Source: Pyramidobacter piscolens (GTDB taxonomy: Bacteria > Synergistota > Synergistia > Synergistales > Dethiosulfovibrionaceae). Taken from it: DNA of 64,000 bases. The translations under genes and the position numbers were made by a program. Location: the NCBI GenBank assembly GCA_004558205.1, contig SFDM01000002.1:62001-126000 (forward strand), given 5' to 3'. Shown here one piece after another: positions 52,467-60,515 of this stretch (position 1 is the stretch's first letter; each line of letters begins with the position of its first letter). The notes below the pieces were generated by a model. The model saw only the letters and a program-made list of their open reading frames with translations. It made no database searches and was not told the DNA's origin.

Positions 52467-53570
52467 TTAACCTCTTTTGATCCACGCGGGATCGGTCTTC
52501 TGATTCCGCTGATATTCCAGCTGCGCCTTCACAAGGGCGTCGAAGAGCTCTGTCTTTTCAGGCCCCACGAGCAGCGTGGAAGCTCTTTCTTCCAGCCGTT
52601 CCGAGAACTGACGGATTTCGAGAACCGTCCGGGGCGCGCCGGTTGCCAGATCGGGGCTGACCCTGACTATTTTGCCCTTGATGCGGAGAACGCTTTTAGC
52701 AACGCGACGGGCTGTTTCAACGCTCGCCAGCGTGGTTTCCTTCAGAACCGTTTCGGGCTCCGGGCAGCTTCTCTGCCTGCGGTAGGTGATTAAAGCGCCC
52801 TCATGGCCGCAAACGTGGCCGCCCTCGGAAAGGGGGAAACGGTCGCCCGCCGGCAGGCCGCCCACGATCACCTCAAAAAGGGGCGCTTTCTCAGACCCCG
52901 GCACGGGAAGCAGCGTCACGTCGCCCCGCAGGGGGACCCCGTCAAGGGCAACCCAGCCGAACTCCTGACAGCCGTAGAGGTCGTGAACCTGAACTCCCAG
53001 ATCTGCAACGGCGTCCAGCAGTTCAAGGCACAGAGGCGTCCCGGCGGCCACAAAAACCATGTCCCTCAGGATCTCCGCAACTCCCAGTTTTTTCGCGTCC
53101 CCGCACAGAGCGTTCAGGAACGCCGACTCGCCGAACAGAACTTTGGGCTTGATCTCGCTGATCAGGCAGAGCACGGCGTCGCGGCTCGACCGCGTTGGAA
53201 AGCGCCACTGGATTCCGCTCTCTCGAAAAGCCTGACAGGGAAAGAGGTTCATCAGGGGAGCGTAGGCGATGGCGGCTTTGCCGCCATCTTTGAGACCCAG
53301 GCGCCGAAAGAGCTCAAGCGAGGCTTTTTTGCGCGCCTCCAGCTCGGGATAGGTCACGCCCACCACGTTTTGAAAGGCCGTGGTGCCCGTCGTAAAGGTC
53401 GTGTAGGCCAGATTGAGCGGCGTGTGGAGCTCCTCAATCCTGTGGGCCGCCGTGGGGCCGCTGATTCCCTTCTCCTCCAGCGTCAGACGGGGCATTTCTT
53501 CCAGTTTGGGAGCCGTGCCCAGCTCGTCGCCGAGGCGGCTCATCTCCGCGAGAACAGCCTGAACGTCCAC
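52467..53570 (-). CDS. madH: Acetate:ACP ligase of malonate decarboxylase (MadH-like)
   Basis: Adenylate-forming enzyme of 367 residues, shorter than acyl-CoA synthetases. The ATP-binding motif is YTTFTTGTTAFQNVVG, and GCQEFGWVALDG and GHEGALITY match the later adenylation core motifs of phenylacetate-CoA-ligase relatives. In the biotin-dependent malonate decarboxylase of Malonomonas rubra, MadH acetylates the ACP thiol to start the cycle; the position between the carboxyltransferase genes and mdcG supports that role. It starts 6 bases after madD ends. Confidence 0.78.
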   Translation of the reverse strand: MDVQAVLAEMSRLGDELGTAPKLEEMPRLTLEEKGISGPTAAHRIEELHTPLNLAYTTFTTGTTAFQNVVGVTYPELEARKKASLELFRRLGLKDGGKAAIAYAPLMNLFPCQAFRESGIQWRFPTRSSRDAVLCLISEIKPKVLFGESAFLNALCGDAKKLGVAEILRDMVFVAAGTPLCLELLDAVADLGVQVHDLYGCQEFGWVALDGVPLRGDVTLLPVPGSEKAPLFEVIVGGLPAGDRFPLSEGGHVCGHEGALITYRRQRSCPEPETVLKETTLASVETARRVAKSVLRIKGKIVRVSPDLATGAPRTVLEIRQFSERLEERASTLLVGPEKTELFDALVKAQLEYQRNQKTDPAWIKRG

Positions 53571-53576
53571 TGTGTT

Positions 53577-54467
53577 CTAAGCCTTGAGGTACCGGTCAGC
53601 GACCCGGTCGAACTGTTCGTGCATCAGAGCCATGACCTTGGGGCGCGACGTGCGTCCCTGGCGGAGTTCGCCCAGCCGCGCGCGGCCCTTGGGTCCAAGC
53701 TCTTCCGTGCGGCCGGAGACCTTGGCTTCTCTAACCTCGTCGATATGGCGGATCACGAAATCGCGCATGGACTCGATAGACGGGATGATCTCCGCCACGC
53801 CGCCCAGCTTGTAAAAGAAGTCCACGCCCGAGGCAAAGATGGGGTTCTCGTGAGAGAGCTCTTCAAGGCGCTCAATGTCCATCTTGGTGATGCGTGAAAT
53901 GCTGGTCAGCGGCATCACGTGGATGATGGTGCCGAAGTCCTTGGAAAGGGCCAGAATGTGGTCGGCCTGCAGGCCGTGGCACAGGAAGGCGCCGCTGATA
54001 GCCCGGCCGATGACCACGGCGACGATGGGATGTCCCCAGCCTCTCGCCTCGGCCAGCGCCAGCTGATAGGCGCCGGTGGCCTTGTTCATACCGATGATCT
54101 CCTCCACCTTGCCGGGCGCGTTGCCGGGAGTGTCGACGATCAGGACGATGGGGCGCTTGCCGGCCACAGGAAGGGCCTTGTCGGCCTCGATGGTCCTGTA
54201 AACGGCCTGCGCCATTTTGTAGGCCTCTTCAAGGCCGATAACGCCGGCGAAGACCACGGGATACTTTTCGCTGTAGGTCTCGGGATCGTTGGCGATGATG
54301 GTCACCTTCCGGCCGTCCACGGCCGCGGTTCCCACGATCGCGCCGACGCCATAGTCAGGGTCGAAGCTCTGGCCCTCGACCACGTTCTCTTCCAGGCTGC
54401 CCGGGTCGATCACAAGGTCAATAGCGTCTCTGGAACGCCCGATCATGGTCAGTTCTGCATCTTCCAT
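53577..54467 (-). CDS. madD: Malonate decarboxylase carboxyltransferase subunit (MadD/MdcE-like)
   Basis: Carboxyltransferase subunit of 296 residues with the crotonase-like fold of acyl-CoA carboxylases. GIGNxP-type pocket residues appear in VDTPGNAPGKVEEIIGMNKA and AVVIGRAISGAFLCHGLQAD. It transfers the carboxyl group of malonyl-ACP to biotin together with MadC. The ATG at 54467 follows GAGGGGAAATAGCC; an upstream in-frame start at 54512 lies inside madC and is less likely. It starts 2 bases after madC ends. Confidence 0.88.
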   Translation of the reverse strand: MEDAELTMIGRSRDAIDLVIDPGSLEENVVEGQSFDPDYGVGAIVGTAAVDGRKVTIIANDPETYSEKYPVVFAGVIGLEEAYKMAQAVYRTIEADKALPVAGKRPIVLIVDTPGNAPGKVEEIIGMNKATGAYQLALAEARGWGHPIVAVVIGRAISGAFLCHGLQADHILALSKDFGTIIHVMPLTSISRITKMDIERLEELSHENPIFASGVDFFYKLGGVAEIIPSIESMRDFVIRHIDEVREAKVSGRTEELGPKGRARLGELRQGRTSRPKVMALMHEQFDRVADRYLKA

Positions 54468-54469
54468 GG

Positions 54470-55435
54470 CTATTTCCCCTCCTTCTGCGCGCAGGAACGG
54501 CGTTTTACGCATTTCATAAACTGCTCGTAGGGCATGTCGGGAAGCGCGGCGGGATCGCTGTTTCCGTAGAAAGCCCAGACGTCCTTCGGATCGCGGGGCT
54601 GAAGGTCCACAATGGTCCTGACCAGGCCGAGCTGCTCCTGCACCAGTTCGGGCGAGCCGATGCGGCGCATCTTCTCGACCTCCTCCATAGGCATGTCGGC
54701 AATCTGCGAGAGGGCCTCCCTGAAAGCGCCCACTTTATCGTCCACCAGGCAGTTGCAGTCCTGAAGGATGTATTTGTGCTTGCCGCCGGTGGTGCGGTAC
54801 ACCAACGCCTTATCGGAGGCGTCGAACTCTTCCTTGCCCAGTTCCTGCTCGATCACTTCAGGGCCCGTCAGGCCCAGGCGGCCGTTTTCGCTCATGACCA
54901 CCGCGTCAGTCGCGGCGGCCACAAAGCCCATGCCGCCGAAGCAGCCTACTTTGCTGCCGATCAGAGCAACCACGGGAACTTTCCGCCGAAGATCCTGAAA
55001 GGCGTCCATCACCTCGGCGTGAGCCAAAAGCCCGGCGTTGGCCTCGTGAAGACGCACGCCGCCGGTCTCGAAGGAGATGGCCACAAGGGGGCGGCGCTCG
55101 GCCAGTTCCTCTTTGGGGATCCTGTGATAGGCCTCCAGAGCCAGGTTGATAGCCGCCACCATCTTGGCGCCGTTGACCTCGCCGATGGCGCCGCCGATGA
55201 ACTTGCCTTCCATAGACACCACGAAGACAGGATGCTTCCGGATCAGCCCCACGCCCGTCACTGTACCGTCGTCAAACTCGACGGCCGTGCCCAGCACAGG
55301 AAGATGGGGGCTGCAGAACCGGTCGTAAGGTCCGAGAAGCTCCGTAAAGCTGTTCTCGTCGACGAGGCCCTGCGCGCGCTCGCGGGCGTTCGCTTCCAGA
55401 AAACTCTTTTCCTCAAGCTCATTCCATGACAACAT
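54470..55435 (-). CDS. madC: Malonate decarboxylase carboxyltransferase subunit (MadC/MdcD-like)
   Basis: Carboxyltransferase subunit of 321 residues, similar to MdcD and to the beta subunit of acetyl-CoA carboxylase. Characteristic segments are FSPHLPVLGTAVEFDDGTVT-like CSPHLPVLGTAVEFDDGTVT, ISFETGGVRLHEANAGLLAH and IGSKVGCFGGMGFVAAATDA, forming the oxyanion pocket. The ATG at 55435 follows GGAGGGGAG and overlaps the end of madE by 17 bases. It works as a complex with MadD. Confidence 0.88.
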   Translation of the reverse strand: MLSWNELEEKSFLEANARERAQGLVDENSFTELLGPYDRFCSPHLPVLGTAVEFDDGTVTGVGLIRKHPVFVVSMEGKFIGGAIGEVNGAKMVAAINLALEAYHRIPKEELAERRPLVAISFETGGVRLHEANAGLLAHAEVMDAFQDLRRKVPVVALIGSKVGCFGGMGFVAAATDAVVMSENGRLGLTGPEVIEQELGKEEFDASDKALVYRTTGGKHKYILQDCNCLVDDKVGAFREALSQIADMPMEEVEKMRRIGSPELVQEQLGLVRTIVDLQPRDPKDVWAFYGNSDPAALPDMPYEQFMKCVKRRSCAQKEGK

Positions 55436-55763
55436 GGCGCACACTCCCCTCCGAGTTGACTTCCGCCAGGGCTTGACGCAGGCGGAGGGAGACGACCACG
55501 GGCGTGGCGTTGTCGTCGTTGATCTCCATGCTGAGGTTTCCCAGATGGTTCTCAGTCACAAAACGCTCCAGCACCTTTTTCCATACCGCGTCAAAACCGC
55601 GGACAGGCGTGTGGACTCTCACCTTGACGGCACCGCCGAGCTCCTTCTTTTCCATGATGACTTCCATGTCGCCGGAGCCCGTAACCCCAAAATGGCCGCG
55701 ATCGGCCAGGATCGGCTTCGGGGCGTCGGCGTGATATTCAAAATCCAAAACCTGTAAAGACAT
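55419..55763 (-). CDS. madE: Malonate decarboxylase acyl carrier protein (MadE/MdcC-like)
   Basis: Acyl carrier protein of 114 residues specific for malonate decarboxylase. The modified Ser is predicted in GVTGSGDMEV (Ser 30), which takes the phosphoribosyl-dephospho-CoA prosthetic group from MdcG. The later HTPVRGFDAVWKKVLERFV is typical of the family. The ATG at 55763 follows GGGGAGGACTGG; a longer frame from 55829 overlaps madA and lacks family similarity. It carries acetyl and malonyl thioesters between MadA and MadC/D. Confidence 0.88.
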   Translation of the reverse strand: MSLQVLDFEYHADAPKPILADRGHFGVTGSGDMEVIMEKKELGGAVKVRVHTPVRGFDAVWKKVLERFVTENHLGNLSMEINDDNATPVVVSLRLRQALAEVNSEGSVRHVVME

Positions 55764-55780
55764 CGTCCAGTCCTCCCCGA

Positions 55781-57454
55781 CTACCAGTTCCTGAACTTGG
55801 CCGGCGGATTGTAGAGACCGCCCGACCACTCGACCAGATCGCGAATGTTCTTCGCCGCCAGCATGGAGCGGTTTGCCCGTGACAGATCGATCTGAAGGTC
55901 TTCGGGCGTTTTGATGACGCCCAGTTCCCTGAGCTTCGCCGTCTCCTTCGGGTCAGCCTGCATGCCAAGCTCCGTGTAACCGGCGACGCCTCGGATCGCC
56001 GCCATGCGCTCGTCCATGTCATGGCACTTGTGAAGATAGGCGATGCCCTCTTCGGTGATGATGTGGGTCAGGTCGTCGCCGTAGATCATGACGGGCTCGA
56101 TGGGCAGATGGGCCTTTTGCGCCAGCTTCTTGGCGTCCAGCTCCTCCACAAAACCGGGAGCGAGCTTTTCCCTGAAGGTCTCGGCGATCTGAACCACCAA
56201 ACGGCGTCCGCGGCGCACATCGCCGATGTTCTCGGCGCGGCTGCCCTGCTCGTCACCGCATTTCAGCCAGGCTTCGCTGGCATGGCGGCGGCCCCGGGCG
56301 TCACAGCCCATGTTAGGCGCTCCGCCGAATCCCGCCACGCGCGACGCCGTGGCGGTGCTGCTGTTGCCGAAACGATCGATCTGGAGCGTACCGCCGATGA
56401 ACATATCCGCGGCGTAGTGGCCGGCCACCTGGCAGAAGGCTCTGTTGGACCGCATAGTCCCGTCGGGGCCGATGAAAAACACGTCGGGACGGGCCGCCAC
56501 ATACTTTTCCATGCCCAGCTCGCCGCCGAAGGAATGCACCGACTCCACCCAGCCCGACTCAATGGCGGGAATCAGCGTAGGATGGGGGTTCAGCATAAAG
56601 TGAGTGCAGATTTTGCCCTTCAAGCCCAGCTCCTCGCCATAGGTGGGGAGCAAAAGCTCGATCGCCGCGGTGTCGAATCCCACGCCGTGGTTCAGGCGCT
56701 TGATGCCGTAAGGCGCGTAAATGCCCTTGATGGCCATCATGGCCTTGAGCACCTGGGCGTCGGTGATCAGCGCGGGGTCGCGGGTAAAGAGCGGTTCGAT
56801 GTAGAAAGGCTTGGGCGACTGGATCACGAAGTCCACCCACTCTCCCGGGATGTCCACGCGCGGAAGCTTGTCCACGATTTCGTTCACCTGCACGACCACA
56901 ATGCCCTGACGGAACTTGGCGGCCTCCACGATAACAGGCGTGTCCTCGGTGCTGAACCCCGTGTAGAGGTTGCCCTCGCGGTCGGCCTGAACCGCCGCGA
57001 CCAGAGCGACGCGGGGCGTCAGGTCCACGAAATAGCGGCCGTAGAGCTCGAGATAGGTGTGAATCGCGCCGATCTCGATCTTTCCGCTGCTCAGCAGCTC
57101 GGCGATGCGGCCCGCCTGAGGCCCCGAGAAGGAGAAGTCCAGCTTCTGGGCGATGCCCTTCTCAAAGACGTCAAGGTGTTCCGGCAGCGTCAGCACCGAC
57201 TGGACCATGTGCAGGCCGTGAACCGCCTTCGGGTCCACAGAGCACAGACACTTCGCGAGAAAATCGGCCTGCTTCTGGTTGTTGCCCTCGAGGTTGACCC
57301 GGTCGCCGGGCTTCAGAATAGCCTGAAGCAGCGCCACGGCGTTTTTTGGGTCGACGATCTTGCCCTCGGAGACGAAGGGCGCGGCGGCCGCAAGGCGGGC
57401 GTCGGCGTCAATCTTCAGTGTGTTCCATTGGCGCGGATTGCGTTGTTTGATCAT
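55781..57454 (-). CDS. madA: Malonate decarboxylase acetyl-ACP:malonate transferase (MadA/MdcA-like)
   Basis: Alpha subunit of 557 residues, the normal MdcA/MadA length, which exchanges acetate for malonate on the carrier protein. Family segments include GDRVNLEGNNQKQADFLAKC, the glutamate-containing RAENIGDVRRGRRLV region, FGNSSTATASRVAGFGGAPN and GCDARGRRHASEAW. It starts 53 bases after madB and precedes madE by 17 bases, as in known malonate decarboxylase operons. Confidence 0.94.
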   Translation of the reverse strand: MIKQRNPRQWNTLKIDADARLAAAAPFVSEGKIVDPKNAVALLQAILKPGDRVNLEGNNQKQADFLAKCLCSVDPKAVHGLHMVQSVLTLPEHLDVFEKGIAQKLDFSFSGPQAGRIAELLSSGKIEIGAIHTYLELYGRYFVDLTPRVALVAAVQADREGNLYTGFSTEDTPVIVEAAKFRQGIVVVQVNEIVDKLPRVDIPGEWVDFVIQSPKPFYIEPLFTRDPALITDAQVLKAMMAIKGIYAPYGIKRLNHGVGFDTAAIELLLPTYGEELGLKGKICTHFMLNPHPTLIPAIESGWVESVHSFGGELGMEKYVAARPDVFFIGPDGTMRSNRAFCQVAGHYAADMFIGGTLQIDRFGNSSTATASRVAGFGGAPNMGCDARGRRHASEAWLKCGDEQGSRAENIGDVRRGRRLVVQIAETFREKLAPGFVEELDAKKLAQKAHLPIEPVMIYGDDLTHIITEEGIAYLHKCHDMDERMAAIRGVAGYTELGMQADPKETAKLRELGVIKTPEDLQIDLSRANRSMLAAKNIRDLVEWSGGLYNPPAKFRNW

Positions 57455-57507
57455 TCTCTGTCACCTGGAATCATCAGATCTGTCATAGAGTTCTGCGTCA
57501 CGTCCCG

Positions 57508-58722
57508 CTACTTTATGAGCGAGATCGTGGAAACGTAGATTCCCGTAGCGATGGCCGACACGATAACGCCGGCGATGTTCGCCCCCATGGCAATGGGAAG
57601 GATGACCGCGAAGGGGTTCTCGTCCTCGGCGGCGTGCTGGGCGATCTTGGCGGTGGTGGGGACGCAGGAGACGCCGGCGATGCCGATGACGGGGTTAAAG
57701 TTGCCTTTCTTGAAGAAGTACACCAGCCATCCGCCCAGGATTCCGCCCAGCCCGGAGACCAGCAGAGCCGCAATCCCCAGGACCAGCAGCACCGCCACTT
57801 TGGGGTTCAGCAGCGTGGAAGCTTCGCACAGCGTCCCGAGCATCAGGCCCAGGAGCAGCGTGGACAGATAAAGGATCGTGTTCTCCAGCAGTTCCTGATA
57901 GGGCAGGATCTCCGACTCCTTGATGATCATGCCAAGGAAGAAGGACATGATAAGCGGCGCCGCGACGGGCAGAAGGAGGCACAGAAGCCCGCAGACCACC
58001 ACGCAGAAGACGAACTTGGTCTGTCTGGGCACCTCAGGGACGTCGCAGATCACGTCGATGCCGCGGTACTTCTTCGGCACGAAGAGCTTCAGCAGATAGG
58101 GATAACCGGCGTAGGTCAGGCTGAGATAGAGGTAGGCGATAATCGAAACGGGAACGAACAGTTTGGGAGCCATCATCAGTGAACCGAAGAGGACCATGGG
58201 GCCGTCGGCGCCGCCGATGATCGCCACAGAAGCCGCCTCGGAAGGAGCCAGGCCCAAAAACACGCCCAGCACGAGAGTCACGAAGGTGCCCGCCTCCGCC
58301 AGGATCGCGATGAACATGCAGGACCAGGGGTTGGAGAGGATGAAGCTGATCTCGCTCATCACGCCGATGCCCATGAAAACCAGACAGGCCACCAGGCTGT
58401 TGCTGAACATGAAGTTGTAGATGGGCTGAAGGAAGTTGACCTGCATGATGTTGACCAGCTGGGCGGGATCCTCCACCAGAGGCGCGAGGAACAGAGTCCC
58501 CATGGACCCGTCGGCCAGAAACAGGACGCCGGCGTTGACGCACATCATGCCGATGCCCATGGGGACCATGATCAGAGGCTCGAGCTTTCTCTTGAAGCCG
58601 TAATAGGCAAGCACAAAACCGAAAATGATAAGGGCAACCCGCGCCAGGGCGACCGTGGTCGGCTGGACGGTAAAGCTCATAAGCCCCGGGAAGAGGTTGC
58701 TGAAAAACTGCGTTATTGACAT
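57508..58722 (-). CDS. madB: Na+-translocating carboxybiotin decarboxylase (MadB/OadB family)
   Basis: Membrane subunit of 404 residues in the OadB/GcdB/MadB family, which decarboxylates carboxybiotin and pumps Na+ outward. The conserved GGADGPMVLFGSLMMAPKLF region carries the Asp essential for Na+ and carboxybiotin chemistry, and NPVIGIAGVSCVPTTAKIAQ is the matching C-terminal segment. About ten helices are visible. Its start overlaps the upstream small gene by 10 bases. Its presence makes this the biotin-dependent, energy-conserving type of malonate decarboxylase rather than the soluble Mdc type. Confidence 0.93.
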   Translation of the reverse strand: MSITQFFSNLFPGLMSFTVQPTTVALARVALIIFGFVLAYYGFKRKLEPLIMVPMGIGMMCVNAGVLFLADGSMGTLFLAPLVEDPAQLVNIMQVNFLQPIYNFMFSNSLVACLVFMGIGVMSEISFILSNPWSCMFIAILAEAGTFVTLVLGVFLGLAPSEAASVAIIGGADGPMVLFGSLMMAPKLFVPVSIIAYLYLSLTYAGYPYLLKLFVPKKYRGIDVICDVPEVPRQTKFVFCVVVCGLLCLLLPVAAPLIMSFFLGMIIKESEILPYQELLENTILYLSTLLLGLMLGTLCEASTLLNPKVAVLLVLGIAALLVSGLGGILGGWLVYFFKKGNFNPVIGIAGVSCVPTTAKIAQHAAEDENPFAVILPIAMGANIAGVIVSAIATGIYVSTISLIK

Positions 58723-58850
58723 GACTTATCCTCCTCGCAGGGCGCGAATTTCATCAGCGTCTTGTTGAGGACGACGATGACCGCGATCACAAGAAACGAA
58801 ATCAGCGCCGTCAACAGATAGGCACACAGCGCATAACTCACAACATTCAT
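58713..58850 (-). CDS. 45-residue OadG-like small membrane subunit
   Basis: Short gene from ATG at 58850 (perfect AAGGAGGAACTGTC ribosome site) to TAA at 58713, overlapping madB by 10 bases. The product begins MNVVSYALCAYLLTALISFL, has a single N-terminal transmembrane helix of about 25 residues and a charged tail (NKTLMKFAPCEEDKSC). That is the layout of the gamma subunit of Na+-pumping decarboxylases (OadG), though shorter. It would anchor and stabilise the malonate decarboxylase at MadB. It is the first gene of the operon. Confidence 0.75.
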   Translation of the reverse strand: MNVVSYALCAYLLTALISFLVIAVIVVLNKTLMKFAPCEEDKSCQ

Positions 58851-58943
58851 GACAGTTCCTCCTTGTTCGTTTTTATTCATAACCGTAAAAAGACGACAGC
58901 TGTTCGTTCTTTTTTATTGCTATAATCAGAATCCAGAAAATTT

Positions 58944-58959
58944 AAAAGGGGCCCCTTTT
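58944..58959. promoter_or_regulatory. Perfect palindrome upstream of the malonate decarboxylase operon
   Basis: AAAAGGGGCCCCTTTT is a 16-bp perfect palindrome about 95 bases upstream of the first gene of the operon, followed in the direction of transcription by an AT-rich stretch with GATTATAGC (58920-58928). It is a plausible operator. No regulator gene for it is visible in the window. Confidence 0.4.
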
Positions 58960-59040
58960 GTTCAGCTTTGATATACCACCTTTTTTCTTATGCGTCCAAT
59001 ACACTATAAACATATAACTTATAGCTATTAGCTATTAATA

Positions 59041-59086
59041 CGGCACAAAAAAGCCCCCGCGCTGGTGCGGGGGCTTTTTTGTGCCG
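59041..59086. terminator. Strong bidirectional terminator in a decayed region
   Basis: A perfect 20-bp stem with A6 and T6 flanks in the arms and a 6-base loop (GCTGGT). It stands next to the stop codon of a truncated LysR gene (minus strand), for which it was probably the terminator. Confidence 0.85.
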
Positions 59087-59101
59087 TGCTTTTATTCACT
59101 T

Positions 59102-59270
59102 TCACAGCGACAGAGTGTTATAGGAGAAGACGTTTTCACGCCAGCTCGTGCCCATGGCAAACTCCCAAAATAGGCGAAGCCCTCCGATAAAGGGCCCCGA
59201 TTCCCGGCGGACCATATAGATATAGCGCTCCACCTGAAACCTCTTGACAGGGACTTCCAGGATCTCCTTA
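59102..59270 (-). pseudogene. C-terminal remnant of a LysR-family regulator
   Basis: On the minus strand the frame from about 59270 to TGA at 59102-59104 reads KEILEVPVKRFQVERYIYMV, then GPFIGGLRLFWEFAMGT and SWRENVFSYNTLSL, the typical end of a LysR effector domain. No start codon, DNA-binding domain or upstream continuation is present; the frame is broken by stop codons upstream of 59270. It is a remnant of an inactivated regulator. Confidence 0.55.
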
Positions 59271-59423
59271 TACTACTTTGCAACAAAAATGCAAAATGAG
59301 CACGGAGGGGACGACCTGAGGGGTATCCACCAAGCGAGTATAGGCAGGCCGAATAGGCCGAGATAGTCTTTAGCGACTGCATGGCCCCTCGGGCCGGCCC
59401 CGGTCTTTAATTTAGCCATCTTA

Positions 59424-59630
59424 TTGCCAAATAGTATTAGCGGCAGCGCCGAGGAAATGTGCCAGCGCCTGAAAGCCGCTCCGGCGGCCCGCATCAATCC
59501 GGATTTCTTCGTCATCGCGCGGACTGACGGCGCCTCACCGCTCGGCTTCGGCGAGGCCTTCCGCCGGGCTCACACCTTTCATGAGGCCGGCGCCGGCACG
59601 ACCTTCATCACCGTTCCGCCCCTTTCATAA
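59424..59630 (+). pseudogene. Fragment of a PEP-mutase/isocitrate-lyase-family gene
   Basis: The segment reads RLKAAPAARINPDFFVIART, DGASPLGFGEAFRRAHTFHE then AGAGTTFITVP, which matches the middle of methylisocitrate lyase/2,3-dimethylmalate lyase (PrpB-like) proteins, where ARTDA is the conserved metal-site strand. The rest of the barrel is missing on both sides and no ribosome site is present, so this is a decayed piece of about 65 residues. Confidence 0.55.
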
Positions 59631-59849
59631 TGTATAGCCTGTGCCACAATGGGAGTCTGATTTCAACGTCCTCATTGACAAAACTTGAGAATCATGATAG
59701 CGTGCTTGCACACCGTAATTCAAACAAAAACACGAAACTCCTAAAAATTTTGAGCGTTAAAGAAGCCCCGGCCCTGCGCCGCATTAGGACCTCGTTGCAG
59801 ACGGGGGCTTTCACGTCACCAACAGACCGCTAAAGAAAGGGACGTTATC

Positions 59850-60371
59850 ATGTACGCAGTCATTACGCAGCTGATTGGCTTTATCGGCACCGGGCTGATG
59901 ATCGGTTCGTTCCAGTGCAAAAAAAGTCGGAACCTGTTCCTTTTCCAGATGAGCTCCAACGCCATGTACGCCGTTCATTTCATCATGCTGGGAGCCTTTA
60001 CGGGCAGCGTCATCATCTTTATCAGCCTTTTCAGAAACCTGGTCCTTTACAAGCACAGGAGCAAATGGGCGCAATGGCGCGGCTGGATGCCCCTGTTCAT
60101 CGCCGTTTACCTGATCACGACCGTCCTGACTTGGGAAGACTATTTCAGCGCCCTGCCCTGCCTGGCTATGGTGACGCTGACCCTCTTCAGCTGGTCCCGC
60201 AACGGCCGCAAAATCCGGCTGGCCAATTTCTTCGTCGCTCAGCCTTCGTGGATCATCTACGAAATACACACCTTCTCCATATCGGGGGTCATATCAGACG
60301 CCTTCTCCATGGGCTCCATCGCCGTGTCCTTCGTCAGATACGGCTGGAAAGCGCTGGACGGGGAAGGCTAA
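59850..60371 (+). CDS. YgjV-family inner membrane protein
   Basis: Membrane protein of 173 residues with about six hydrophobic segments, matching the YgjV (Imp-YgjV) family: QLIGFIGTGLMIGSFQCKKS near the N-terminus, SSNAMYAVHFIMLGAFTGSV and the C-terminal FFVAQPSWIIYEIHTFSISG. The function of the family is unknown. ATG at 59850 follows AAAGAAAGGGACG. It is a single gene with its own terminator, located between decayed DNA on the left and a parS site on the right. Confidence 0.85.
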   Translation: MYAVITQLIGFIGTGLMIGSFQCKKSRNLFLFQMSSNAMYAVHFIMLGAFTGSVIIFISLFRNLVLYKHRSKWAQWRGWMPLFIAVYLITTVLTWEDYFSALPCLAMVTLTLFSWSRNGRKIRLANFFVAQPSWIIYEIHTFSISGVISDAFSMGSIAVSFVRYGWKALDGEG

Positions 60372-60396
60372 ATGCCGCCTGTCGAATAAATAAACA

Positions 60397-60440
60397 ACGC
60401 CCTTTCAGATTTTATCCTGAGATCTGAAAGGGCGCTTTTT
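60397..60440 (+). terminator. Rho-independent terminator
   Basis: GCCCTTTCAGAT pairs with ATCTGAAAGGGC (11-base loop), followed by GCTTTTTT. It ends the YgjV-family gene. Confidence 0.88.
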
Positions 60441-60485
60441 TATCGTTCAATCGCAAGGCCTGATGAGCGTAAACTTCTACGAAAA

Positions 60486-60501
60486 TGTTCCACGTGGAAC
60501 A
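60486..60501. other. parS centromere site
   Basis: TGTTCCACGTGGAACA is a perfect palindrome and an exact match to TGTTNCACGTGNAACA, the parS consensus bound by ParB/Spo0J. It lies in the gap between the YgjV terminator and the end of the amidase gene. The other near-match in the window is at 15290-15305, 45 kb away. Confidence 0.85.
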
Positions 60502-60515
60502 TCATGGGCCGCAGA

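Noticed and set aside
59273..59515. Minus-strand frame with KDYLGLFGLPILAWW
   Set aside because: Short, with no family match, and overlapping the decayed gene fragments. It may be an insertion scar but cannot be supported as a gene.
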